Positions 1-6,506 of a stretch of 8,953 bases of DNA are shown one piece after another. This DNA comes from Flavobacteriales bacterium (GTDB lineage: Bacteria > Bacteroidota > Bacteroidia > Flavobacteriales > BACL11): positions 1-8,953 of the forward strand of contig NZWA01000002.1 of NCBI GenBank assembly GCA_002697505.1, given 5' to 3'. A model generated the notes under the pieces. The model worked only from the letters and a program-made list of their open reading frames with translations. It did no database searches and was not told the DNA's origin. Both the position numbers and the translations under genes were made by a program. Position 1 is the stretch's first letter. Each line of letters begins with the position of its first letter.

Positions 1-5
1 ACATA

Positions 6-1166
6 ATGTCCACGATAAATAAAGAGTATGATGTATATTATTCCACAGGTGGTGGAAGTTTAGTTGGTGGTGGTGCCGATGTTTGGGTGAATCATTGGAT
101 TGAAAATGTTGCACCTAAATTACAAGTACCAGCAAAATTATTAATTCACAGAAACAGACCAAAGAAAGAATGGACTCAAACACAACATAAAGAGTTTCAA
201 AGAAGAATTGATAGAGGTGAAGCAGGAAACAATGGAAGAGTGGTTCACAAAAAATTAAAAAAAACATTTAAAGAAACTATAAAAAAACCATCAATAAAAA
301 AACCAGTAGAAAAAACAGAATTAAAACACTATTGGCAAGGTGATGACCCAGAAGAATTTAAAAACCTAATGGATGGTGCTCGTAGAATTCATATACTACA
401 TGGTTATTATCATCCAAGTAAATATATAACTGCAAATGAAGATAAGATTTATAGTAATGCAGTTCATTGTGATGTAAATAAAGCATTAAAGGCATCGTTT
501 ATGTTGGATTTAAAAACAAGTTTTAATTTTGCTATGTCACCTGATTGGGAAAGTAGGATTGTAGATATGGCAACCAAATCATTTTGGATTGGTGTTGATA
601 AACCTACATTGGCAACACCAAAGAATGATGAAGTTTTACATATACCAAACTTTTACGAGTTCACAAGAAACTATGATGTTATTGATAGTAATAAAGTTGG
701 GTTTGCATCAAGAATGGAAACAAGAAAGTGTCCACATTTTCTTGCAGGTATAGATAGTGAGTTCTTTACAGACCCAAAAGATGTACAATGGTGGAGAAGA
801 AACATTGGAACAGATACATCAAGATGGAAAGTGTTTACATTTAAGTATGATAATTTGGAAAGATTTTATTTAAGAGATTGGGGTATATCACATTCTGCAC
901 ATATTGTTGAACCATTTGGATATTCGATATTTCAAGCAATTGATTTTGGTAAAGTTCCAATCTTAGCAGGTGATTGGTTAACAGAATATGATTATCCATT
1001 TAGAGCATCTAATCCTGTCGAGTTTCACGAACAATATAGAAAGTTATGTGAAATATCATTAGATGAAAGAAGAAACCTTTTATATCCATTACGAGAATAT
1101 TTAACTAATAGATTTGATAATAAAGAAGAATGGGTAGAAAAAATGATAAAACTTTACAATGGGTGA
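6..1166 (+). CDS. GT4-like (GT-B fold) glycosyltransferase
   Basis: Predicted cytoplasmic enzyme of 386 aa that would transfer a sugar from a nucleotide-sugar to an unknown acceptor. The N-terminus has a glycine-rich segment (GGGSLVGGGADVW, residues 15-27) like the donor/acceptor loop of GT4 proteins. A mid-protein VGFASRMETRK (231-241) resembles the start of the GT-B C-terminal half, and HIVEPFGYSIFQAIDFGKVP (299-318) matches the EPFG...EA...G.P donor-binding signature. The usual second Glu of that E-x7-E motif is Gln here (E302...Q310). Residues 79-107 form a lysine-rich linker encoded by A-runs, an unusual insertion in the N-terminal half. The start codon sits in TAATG (TAA at 4-6), as if coupled to an upstream gene ending just outside the window. 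In-frame sequence upstream cannot be seen, so an earlier start is possible. The family call is good; the sugar and acceptor are unknown. Confidence 0.8.
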   Translation: MSTINKEYDVYYSTGGGSLVGGGADVWVNHWIENVAPKLQVPAKLLIHRNRPKKEWTQTQHKEFQRRIDRGEAGNNGRVVHKKLKKTFKETIKKPSIKKPVEKTELKHYWQGDDPEEFKNLMDGARRIHILHGYYHPSKYITANEDKIYSNAVHCDVNKALKASFMLDLKTSFNFAMSPDWESRIVDMATKSFWIGVDKPTLATPKNDEVLHIPNFYEFTRNYDVIDSNKVGFASRMETRKCPHFLAGIDSEFFTDPKDVQWWRRNIGTDTSRWKVFTFKYDNLERFYLRDWGISHSAHIVEPFGYSIFQAIDFGKVPILAGDWLTEYDYPFRASNPVEFHEQYRKLCEISLDERRNLLYPLREYLTNRFDNKEEWVEKMIKLYNG

Positions 1167-1194
1167 TATTTATTATTGAAATATAGGAAATATT
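1164..1194 (+). promoter_or_regulatory. Intergenic element: repeated TGATATTTATTA plus ribosome binding site
   Basis: TGATATTTATTA (1164-1175) begins on the TGA stop of the preceding gene and is identical to 4848-4859, the start of the other long gap. AGGA (1185-1188) lies 6 bases before the ATG at 1195 and is the likely Shine-Dalgarno. It falls in the 5-base loop of a weak all-AT stem, AATAT (1180-1184) with ATATT (1190-1194), that ends directly at the start codon. A promoter or regulatory role for the repeat is inference. Its reverse complement contains ATAAATA, resembling the T4 late promoter core TATAAATA, but on the strand opposite to the genes. Confidence 0.4.
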
Positions 1195-2232
1195 ATGTCA
1201 ACAGCAGCAAATCAAAACTTATCATTAGGAAAATTAAAAAGAGCCGTAGATGGAACTAATTCATATACTACTGCCAATACTTCTTTGGGTGCTCAAAATG
1301 ATGGTTCAAGTCAAACAAAGATGTCAGATTTTTCTATCAGTTCAGTAGATAGTGTTACAGGTTATACATATCTTTGGGAACAAACTTCTGAAACATATAC
1401 AATGAACTTTAGTGGTAATGGTACTTTGTTTTTAAGTAAGATTGCAAGTAGAGCCGATAATTTTTCTTGGAGTGATAATAGTGCGGTAACAAGTGTTAGT
1501 GGAGATTATACTGCAACCGTAACAGCTGGAGCAATATCAAATGCAAACACAGGTACGGGTGATGATAGTGATTTCTTTCCAGCAGGTACAAATAATGCGA
1601 GTGTAACTATAACGGGTAAGTTTGTTGAAGATGGACAATCCGATGGATTCAATGACCATGCCACAAATTATAATACTGCAAGAACTAAAGCAATTACTGT
1701 TATTGATTCATATGGTGGTTCACCAAGTTGTTTATTAGTGGGTACACCAATTGAAATGGCAGATGGTACTACAAAACTTGTAGAGGATTTAGAAATTGGT
1801 GATTGGGTATTAGCAATGAACATGCCAGGTCAGTTAGATGAGGATGAAGAAGATTGGAGAAGTTCAAGATTTGCAGATGAAAAAACAGCAACATTTACAC
1901 AACACTCTGCAAGTGTTCAAGATATTAACTTTGATTTTGCATACAATTATTGGAACATCAATAGTGGTAGTGAAATGATTACAGGTGAACACGAAATGTT
2001 ATATAAACCAATTGATGAAAATACTTGGATGTGGCAATTAGTTCCTAATATGAAAGTAGGTGCACATCTTATGGATAAAAATGGAAATGAAGTTGAAATC
2101 ACTTCATTAGAAAATATTGTAGAGGATACAGATGGATTTGAAGTAGTACAAATTGATGTTGAACCATTAGATGTATATTTTGGTAAAACATTTTTAGTAC
2201 ATAATAAGGGAAGTAATACGAATCCATTTTAA
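1195..2232 (+). CDS. Probable virion/surface protein with C-terminal Hint domain
   Basis: 345 aa in two parts. Residues 1-178 are rich in Ser, Thr, Asn, Gly and Asp, have few predicted helices and no signal peptide or membrane segment, and look like a beta-rich structural or fibre-type domain. Residues 179-337 are a Hint (hedgehog/intein) domain: block A Cys179 in CLLVGTPIEMADGT, block B TGEH (263-266), and a C-terminal LDVYFGKTFLVHN ending in His336-Asn337. Hint domains cleave or ligate through an N-S acyl shift at the first Cys and cyclisation of the terminal Asn. Here only KGSNTNPF follows the Asn, without the Cys/Ser/Thr an intein needs at +1, so splicing is unlikely and self-cleavage or attachment to a nucleophile is more plausible. 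AGGA lies 6 bases before the ATG. It is the only apparent structural gene among enzymes and a candidate substrate for them; that link is inference. Confidence 0.75.
   Translation: MSTAANQNLSLGKLKRAVDGTNSYTTANTSLGAQNDGSSQTKMSDFSISSVDSVTGYTYLWEQTSETYTMNFSGNGTLFLSKIASRADNFSWSDNSAVTSVSGDYTATVTAGAISNANTGTGDDSDFFPAGTNNASVTITGKFVEDGQSDGFNDHATNYNTARTKAITVIDSYGGSPSCLLVGTPIEMADGTTKLVEDLEIGDWVLAMNMPGQLDEDEEDWRSSRFADEKTATFTQHSASVQDINFDFAYNYWNINSGSEMITGEHEMLYKPIDENTWMWQLVPNMKVGAHLMDKNGNEVEITSLENIVEDTDGFEVVQIDVEPLDVYFGKTFLVHNKGSNTNPF
1729..2205 (+). other. Hint (BIL-type) autoprocessing domain
   Basis: Domain within the 1195-2232 gene, running from catalytic Cys179 (TGT at 1729-1731) to the terminal His-Asn pair (CAT AAT, 2200-2205). 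All three hallmark sites are present: the nucleophilic Cys after Ser-Pro-Ser, the TxxH of block B, and the HN at the end. No homing endonuclease is visible; the insert between the first and second blocks is only an acidic stretch (DEDEEDW, 215-221). The residue after Asn is Lys, which places it with bacterial intein-like or phage C-terminal Hint modules and not with splicing inteins. Confidence 0.75.
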
Positions 2233-2248
2233 TAATTTTTAAGGTTTT

Positions 2249-2971
2249 ATGAATAAATCAATACTGAATTATGATTATATAAAAACATTCATATGTGGTA
2301 ACGAGGGAGAAGAAGTTCCTTATCGTTGGTCTCATGGTGCAACTTGGATGAATCTTGGTGATGGATTAATAATCTACACACTAATAAATTTCTTTAAATT
2401 AAAAACATTAGTTTGTTTAGGAAGTGGTGGTGGATTTATTCCAAGAATAATGAGTCAAGCAAGATATGATTTATCCCTTGAGGGTTATTATAAAGAAATC
2501 AAGATGGAAACAGGTGATAACGGAACCACTTATGTAGTGGATGCAATGAATGGGGTGAATGGTAAAACCGATTGGGAAGATAAAGATAGTGTACTTAGAA
2601 AACATTTCTATCCACAATTCATAAAAGATACTACAGAAAATGCATATTATAATTTTTTTGTAAAACAAGATATTTGGTTTGATTTAATCCACATTGATGC
2701 AGACCATACATTTGAGGGTGTGAAAAAAGATTTTGAATTATACTCAGAAAAACTAATGCCAGGCGGTATCATCACAATACACGATACAGATAAATCTTAT
2801 ATTGAGAATCGTACAGAAATAAATGGACAAGAGTGGGAAGATACATCTGGTCCGAGTAAGTTTGTAGAAACTATAGATAAAGATAAATTTGAAATTGTTA
2901 ATTTTTTCAATCATGGTATTAGAAAAGATTTTCCAAGTAGTACAGGTTTAACGATAGTGAGGAAAAAGTGA
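2249..2971 (+). CDS. Class I SAM-dependent methyltransferase (Methyltransf_24-like)
   Basis: 240 aa, predicted soluble enzyme transferring a methyl group from S-adenosylmethionine. Motif I is LVCLGSGGGFIPRIM (54-68), the glycine-rich SAM loop. FDLIHIDADHTFEGVKKDF (144-162) is the characteristic D-x-IHID-x-DH-x-YEGV signature of the Methyltransf_24 type found in sugar and cell-surface biosynthesis clusters. MPGGIITIHD (170-179) follows as the PGG...HD motif. The length suits a single-domain enzyme. A weak ribosome site AAGG (2241-2244) lies 4 bases before the ATG, in a 16-base gap after the Hint gene. The last four bases overlap the GTG start of the radical SAM gene, suggesting coupled translation. 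The substrate is unknown; a sugar or a residue of a modified protein or glycan fits the neighbourhood. Confidence 0.82.
   Translation: MNKSILNYDYIKTFICGNEGEEVPYRWSHGATWMNLGDGLIIYTLINFFKLKTLVCLGSGGGFIPRIMSQARYDLSLEGYYKEIKMETGDNGTTYVVDAMNGVNGKTDWEDKDSVLRKHFYPQFIKDTTENAYYNFFVKQDIWFDLIHIDADHTFEGVKKDFELYSEKLMPGGIITIHDTDKSYIENRTEINGQEWEDTSGPSKFVETIDKDKFEIVNFFNHGIRKDFPSSTGLTIVRKK
2959..2962 (+). promoter_or_regulatory. Shine-Dalgarno supporting GTG start at 2968
   Basis: GAGG lies 5 bases before GTG at 2968, inside the 3' end of the methyltransferase gene. It supports the GTG as the true start and gives a GTGA overlap with the TGA stop at 2969-2971. Confidence 0.65.
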
Positions 2972-4002
2972 TTGATATTTCAAATCGATGGTGTAGACAA
3001 CCATGGGCATTTACTGAAATACATAGTAATGGTTTTGTATATAATTGTTGCCCTGGTTGGATAAAAAAACCATTAGGTAATATATTAGAAAAATCATGGG
3101 AAGATATTTGGAATGGAGAGGTTGCAAAAGAATATCGTCAAAGTATGATTGATTCTACATTTAAACATTGTATTGAAAAAAATTGTTCACAATTATTATC
3201 AGAAAACCTTGACCCCGATTTACCTGTATTTGAAAAAGATGATTTGGGTGTGTTGTGGAGAAGTTTTAAACCAGAAGCCACTACAGGTCCTTTAGTGGTT
3301 GCATTTAATTACGATAGAAGTTGTGCGTTATCATGTCCTACTTGTAGAAATGAATTAATTATGGATTCACCAAATTCACCTAATTGGAAAAACATGGAAA
3401 AGATTCATAAGATAGTTACAGAAGAAATAATTAAAGATGCATATAGATTATATATAAGTGGAACAGGTGACCCACTACAGAGTCCATTTTTTAGAAGTTT
3501 TTTACAAGAGTTTGATAGTAAAAAATATCCAAATGTTGGACACATACATTTACATACAAATGCAAATTCATTCACACCAAAGATGTGGGATAGTATGAAA
3601 GGTGCTCAACCATTTATAAAAACAATGGAAATTTCAATAGATGCAGCAACACCAGAAACTTATAAAATTACAAGAAGAGGTGGTGATTGGAATTTATTAA
3701 TGGATAACTTAGAATTTATAAATACTATTGATACTATTGAAGTGGTGGTATTTAGTTTTGTAGTACAGAATGATAACTATAAAGAGATTTTAAAACTACA
3801 TGATTTAAAAGAAAAACTATCTAATAAAAAAGTAAAGATACAATATTATAAAGTTTTGAATTGGGGTAATTTAACTGATGAACAATATAAAGAAAAAGCA
3901 GTTTGGAAAAAAGAACATCCTAATTATTCTGAGTTTGAATTAATATGGAAACAGATGTTAAAAGAAACCAATTCTTTACATACATTACAAGGAGAAGTAT
4001 GA
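2968..4002 (+). CDS. Radical SAM protein with N-terminal SPASM-like domain
   Basis: 344 aa, starting at GTG. The radical SAM core carries the 4Fe-4S motif C119-A-L-S-C123-P-T-C126, followed by YISGTGDPL (162-170) in the place of the GGEP SAM-contact motif, and SIDAATPETYKITRRGGDW (223-241), typical of peptide- and sugar-modifying radical SAM enzymes of the MoaA/anSME-related group. Ahead of it, residues 9-73 contain Cys9, Cys27, Cys28, Cys68 and Cys73 in a W-x5-H-x2-G context followed by PLGNILEKSWEDIWNGE, which matches the SPASM/twitch auxiliary-cluster pattern. That pattern normally follows the core, so here it is N-terminal. The 3' end overlaps the next gene by ATGA. The reaction is unknown; radical chemistry on a glycan, nucleotide-sugar or peptide is the plausible range. 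Confidence 0.82.
   Translation: MIDISNRWCRQPWAFTEIHSNGFVYNCCPGWIKKPLGNILEKSWEDIWNGEVAKEYRQSMIDSTFKHCIEKNCSQLLSENLDPDLPVFEKDDLGVLWRSFKPEATTGPLVVAFNYDRSCALSCPTCRNELIMDSPNSPNWKNMEKIHKIVTEEIIKDAYRLYISGTGDPLQSPFFRSFLQEFDSKKYPNVGHIHLHTNANSFTPKMWDSMKGAQPFIKTMEISIDAATPETYKITRRGGDWNLLMDNLEFINTIDTIEVVVFSFVVQNDNYKEILKLHDLKEKLSNKKVKIQYYKVLNWGNLTDEQYKEKAVWKKEHPNYSEFELIWKQMLKETNSLHTLQGEV
3989..3994 (+). promoter_or_regulatory. Ribosome binding site deciding the start at 3999
   Basis: AAGGAG, the best Shine-Dalgarno in the window, is 4 bases before ATG at 3999. It favours this start over the upstream in-frame ATG at 3945, which would overlap the radical SAM gene by 58 bases and add 18 residues with no family resemblance. 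Confidence 0.75.
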
Positions 4003-4850
4003 ATTTAGTTACAGTATGTGGTCACAACACAACAATGTTATATCATATGTTAAGACATTATCAACCAAATGTCAAGAACTTTTTTGTAAATATTTATGCA
4101 AATTATGAAGATGACCCAATTATAGAAGAGGCAACTTCGATATGTAGAGAGTTAGGTATTGAACCACATAAAGTGTGGATAGAAGAACCATTTAATTGGG
4201 ATAAAGTAACAGAAATTTATAATGAAACAATATCACTAAAACCAGATGAGTGGTGGGTAGTTGCAGATGATGATGAGTTACAAGTATATTCAAAACCAAT
4301 AGAAGAGATTGTTGAAGAGTGTGAAGAGAATGGATGGGAGTTTGTTCGTGGTGGATTTATTGATAGAATTGGTGAGGGTGGTGATTTTCCAAAGATAACA
4401 AAAGAAAGTAATGTATGGAAAGAAATGCCAAATGCAGGATTCTTTAGATATCCATTAAGTAGAGCAGAAGCAAATAAAGTTACTTTACTAAAAGGTAAAC
4501 ATGGAGTAGTATCTGGTCAACATTTTATACAATTTGATAATGGAGATACATCATGGGGTGATTATCATCCTTTGTGTTATCCAATAGAAAAGAACTTTAC
4601 ACAAGTTCATCACTTTAAATGGGATTATTCAGTATTACAAAGATTAAAAGAAGTTAGTAGTTCTAAATTACATGAGGCATTTTCACATGAGTATAAGAAG
4701 ATGTTATCTGCAATAGAATATTTAGATTATAAATTAGATTTAAATGAACGAGAGTTCATGTTTGAAAGAGTTGAATCACCAGATTACAAACAATATAGAA
4801 AGTGGAAACCACTCACAAAAAAAATATTGAAGATTGGTGGTTTGATATGA
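3999..4850 (+). CDS. GT2-type (Glyco_tranf_2_4-like) glycosyltransferase
   Basis: 283 aa with the start chosen at 3999 (strong AAGGAG, ATGA overlap with the preceding stop); an in-frame ATG at 3945 is less likely. The protein opens with a beta strand, MNLVTVCGHN, as GT-A enzymes of this type do. It continues with an NIYANYEDDP segment (31-40) and carries the metal/nucleotide-sugar site in WWVVADDDELQVY (85-97), where D90-D92 and E93 form the DxD-like acidic cluster typical of the W-x-x-x-DaDEf pattern. FTQVHHFKWD (200-209) near the C-terminus supplies histidines often seen after the acceptor site in these enzymes. No membrane segment is seen. It probably acts in the cytoplasm in the same glycan pathway as its neighbours. 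Donor and acceptor cannot be read from the sequence. Confidence 0.75.
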   Translation: MNLVTVCGHNTTMLYHMLRHYQPNVKNFFVNIYANYEDDPIIEEATSICRELGIEPHKVWIEEPFNWDKVTEIYNETISLKPDEWWVVADDDELQVYSKPIEEIVEECEENGWEFVRGGFIDRIGEGGDFPKITKESNVWKEMPNAGFFRYPLSRAEANKVTLLKGKHGVVSGQHFIQFDNGDTSWGDYHPLCYPIEKNFTQVHHFKWDYSVLQRLKEVSSSKLHEAFSHEYKKMLSAIEYLDYKLDLNEREFMFERVESPDYKQYRKWKPLTKKILKIGGLI

Positions 4851-4892
4851 TATTTATTAACAGTTATAACTAAACAATAAGAGGTTACCTTT
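4848..4892 (+). promoter_or_regulatory. 42-base gap with repeated TGATATTTATTA, small palindromes and RBS
   Basis: This is the longest gap in the window. TGATATTTATTA (4848-4859), starting on the TGA stop, is identical to 1164-1175. AGTTATAACT (4862-4871) is a perfect 10-base palindrome, and AGGTTACCT (4882-4890) is palindromic around one central base and includes the Shine-Dalgarno. GAGG (4881-4884) is 8 bases before ATG at 4893. The palindromes are too tight to form RNA hairpins, so any role would be as DNA sites. This is the most likely internal transcription start of the cluster, but no clear -35/-10 pair is evident. Confidence 0.4.
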
Positions 4893-5084
4893 ATGGCAAA
4901 AACTACAAAAGATGATTCTCTACTCTTAGAAGAGAGAAAAGTAAAAGCACTTGAGAAAATAGCTAACACTATTGATGCACTCACTATTTGGTTTGAAGAA
5001 ATTGAAAAGAATGAGTGGAGTGATAGATTACAATGGTATTTATCCGAGTGGTATAAAACTTTACCTAAAGAAGAAGAAAAATAG
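4893..5084 (+). CDS. Small conserved-looking hypothetical protein, helical
   Basis: 63 aa, not assigned to a family. It is highly charged (many Glu and Lys) and likely all-helical. Residues 9-40 have a heptad-like pattern of Leu, Ile, Ala and Phe (LLLEERKVKALEKIAN onward), suggesting a short coiled coil. The C-terminal half is rich in Trp and Tyr (WSDRLQWYLSEWY, 42-54). There is no signal peptide, membrane segment or metal motif. It has its own GAGG ribosome site and a dedicated upstream gap, and its TAG stop directly abuts the ATG of the following GT7/LamG gene. These points support a real gene. It could be an oligomerising accessory or structural-complex protein; no function is claimed. Confidence 0.7.
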   Translation: MAKTTKDDSLLLEERKVKALEKIANTIDALTIWFEEIEKNEWSDRLQWYLSEWYKTLPKEEEK

Positions 5085-6506
5085 ATGAAACTTGGTGTAA
5101 TCGTTCCTTATAGAAAACGACCAACACATCTCAGACAGTTTCAAGAATCAATAAAAGAATATCTGAAAGATTATGATTATGAATTAATCGTAGTTGAACA
5201 GGCAGATGATTTACCATTTAATCGTGGTAAATTATTAAATATTGGATTCAAGACAGCAATTAGAAAACAATGTGATTATGTTGTCTTTCATGATGTCGAT
5301 ATGTTACCTAAAGATGTGGACTACTCGTATTCAGAAGTACCACTTCATCTTGCTACAGATTTTGTAAATTCCAAAAGAGAAATATTTAAAACTTATTTTG
5401 GTGGTGTTACAATGTTTTCTATCGAATCATTTAAACGAATCAATGGATACTCAAATGAATATTGGGGTTGGGGATTTGAAGATGATGATTTATTATTAAG
5501 ATGTACTGAACAAAATGTATTTACAGATTTTGAAATATATGAAGTTCCACAACAAGATACTGCTGGTTTGTATTTACATGGTGATTGGAGTCATGTAGTT
5601 TGTGATAATATAATTGATATTCAAAATGATTTCACAATACATTGTACATTTAAACCAGATGAAATCATACCTGATTATGATAAAGATTTTGATGAGTATT
5701 GTGTATTTAGTATACCTGGTTGGGACACTACATTAAGTTATAATTCTTTCAATAGATATAAATTTGAAACTTGGGATATTGGTGAAGAGTGTCATCAAAT
5801 TACATCAGATTATGATTATCCAAAACTAACTAAAATCACAATCACATATAAAGATAGAATTTTAAAAATGTATCAAGATGGTAACTTAGTTGGTAAAAAA
5901 ATTATAAAGAGAAGATTACTTGATACAAAACAAGAAAAGTTTTTAATTGGAATTGCATCAATTAATAGAGAAGATGATAGAAAAAGTTTTCGTGGATTCG
6001 TAAGTGATTTTGCATATTGGGATAAAGCATTAGCAAGAAATGAAGTACAAGGATTACATCAAAATTCTGGTATGAGTTATTTGATTGATGATAATCAATA
6101 TAATAGTTCACAAAACTTAAAAATTTATTATGATTTTAAACACACTACTTTTGATAAATCATATGATTATGAAACTGGTAAAGTTATGAATTTAGTAAAT
6201 ACTAAAAGTTTTGGTGAAGTAAGTCAATCCATACCAAAATCTTTACAAGATATAGAACGAAAAAAAATATCAATACCTGCAAGAAGAAAATCTACTTTTA
6301 AATTAATAGGACATCCACCAGAGGGGTATAAAGATGGTGGTTGGAAATATCAATCAACAAGATTAAATCAGATTAGATATTATAAACAAATTTTAGATAA
6401 TAAATCTAACTTAACTACTGATGGTTTATCTACTTTAAAATTTAAAACTATGTCAAAAACAGAAGATGATAATTATACATTTTTATCTGTAGATTTAGGT
6501 TTATAA
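5085..6506 (+). CDS. GT7 beta-1,4-galactosyltransferase-like protein with inserted LamG domain
   Basis: 473 aa. Residues 1-145 match the catalytic part of GT7 enzymes (animal B4GALT family): VIVPYRKRPTHL (5-16), FNRGKLLNIGF (45-55), FHDVDMLP (68-75) with the metal-binding DVD, YFGGVTMFS (104-112), and NGYSNEYWGWGFEDDDLLLR (120-139). About residues 160-375 are a LamG/concanavalin-like sandwich (DFTIHCTFKPD, LKMYQDGNLVG, FLIGIA, FRGFVSDFAYWDKAL). After it the GT7 fold resumes: KLIGH (406-410) parallels the MIRH metal site, then TTDGLSTLKFKT (444-455) parallels B4GALT DGLNSLTY, ending at a VDLG-like strand. It probably transfers galactose or an N-acetylhexosamine from a UDP-sugar in the cytoplasm, with the LamG possibly binding the acceptor glycan; substrates are inferred from the family only. 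The start abuts the preceding TAG, with only a weak purine-rich ribosome site. Confidence 0.82.
   Translation: MKLGVIVPYRKRPTHLRQFQESIKEYLKDYDYELIVVEQADDLPFNRGKLLNIGFKTAIRKQCDYVVFHDVDMLPKDVDYSYSEVPLHLATDFVNSKREIFKTYFGGVTMFSIESFKRINGYSNEYWGWGFEDDDLLLRCTEQNVFTDFEIYEVPQQDTAGLYLHGDWSHVVCDNIIDIQNDFTIHCTFKPDEIIPDYDKDFDEYCVFSIPGWDTTLSYNSFNRYKFETWDIGEECHQITSDYDYPKLTKITITYKDRILKMYQDGNLVGKKIIKRRLLDTKQEKFLIGIASINREDDRKSFRGFVSDFAYWDKALARNEVQGLHQNSGMSYLIDDNQYNSSQNLKIYYDFKHTTFDKSYDYETGKVMNLVNTKSFGEVSQSIPKSLQDIERKKISIPARRKSTFKLIGHPPEGYKDGGWKYQSTRLNQIRYYKQILDNKSNLTTDGLSTLKFKTMSKTEDDNYTFLSVDLGL
5562..6209 (+). other. LamG-like domain nested within the GT7 enzyme
   Basis: Approximate domain limits (residues 160-375 of the 5085-6506 protein). 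Typical LamG_3 features appear in order: an opening LYLHGDWSHVV strand, DFTIHCTFKPD, the KLTKITITYKDR / LKMYQDGNLVG strand pair (W-h-va-tyd...lyvDG pattern), FLIGIA, FRGFVSDFAYWDKALARNEV, and a closing LKIYYDF segment. It is rich in Asp and Tyr. Such domains commonly bind carbohydrate, often with calcium. Boundaries are by eye. Confidence 0.72.

Noticed and set aside
1..6. End of an upstream gene (stop TAA at 4-6)
   Set aside because: The TAATG overlap is suggestive, but only one codon precedes the stop in the window, so no feature can be supported.
14..22. ATAAATA inside the first gene as a T4-type late promoter
   Set aside because: It lies just inside a coding sequence, at codons 4-6 of the first gene, with no gene start downstream within a useful distance, and such heptamers are expected by chance in DNA this AT-rich.
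249..302. A-runs as a programmed frameshift site or sequencing-error frameshift
   Set aside because: The reading frame is continuous with family-like sequence on both sides and no alternative frame extends usefully, so slippage is not needed to explain the gene.
1729..2232. Splicing intein interrupting the structural gene
   Set aside because: There is no Cys/Ser/Thr after the terminal Asn, no meaningful C-terminal extein (8 residues) and no homing endonuclease, so a C-terminal Hint module is the better description.
3945..3998. Upstream ATG at 3945 as start of the GT2-type gene
   Set aside because: It would overlap the radical SAM gene by 58 bases and lacks a good ribosome site, while ATG 3999 has AAGGAG at proper spacing and the protein then begins directly with the first beta strand.
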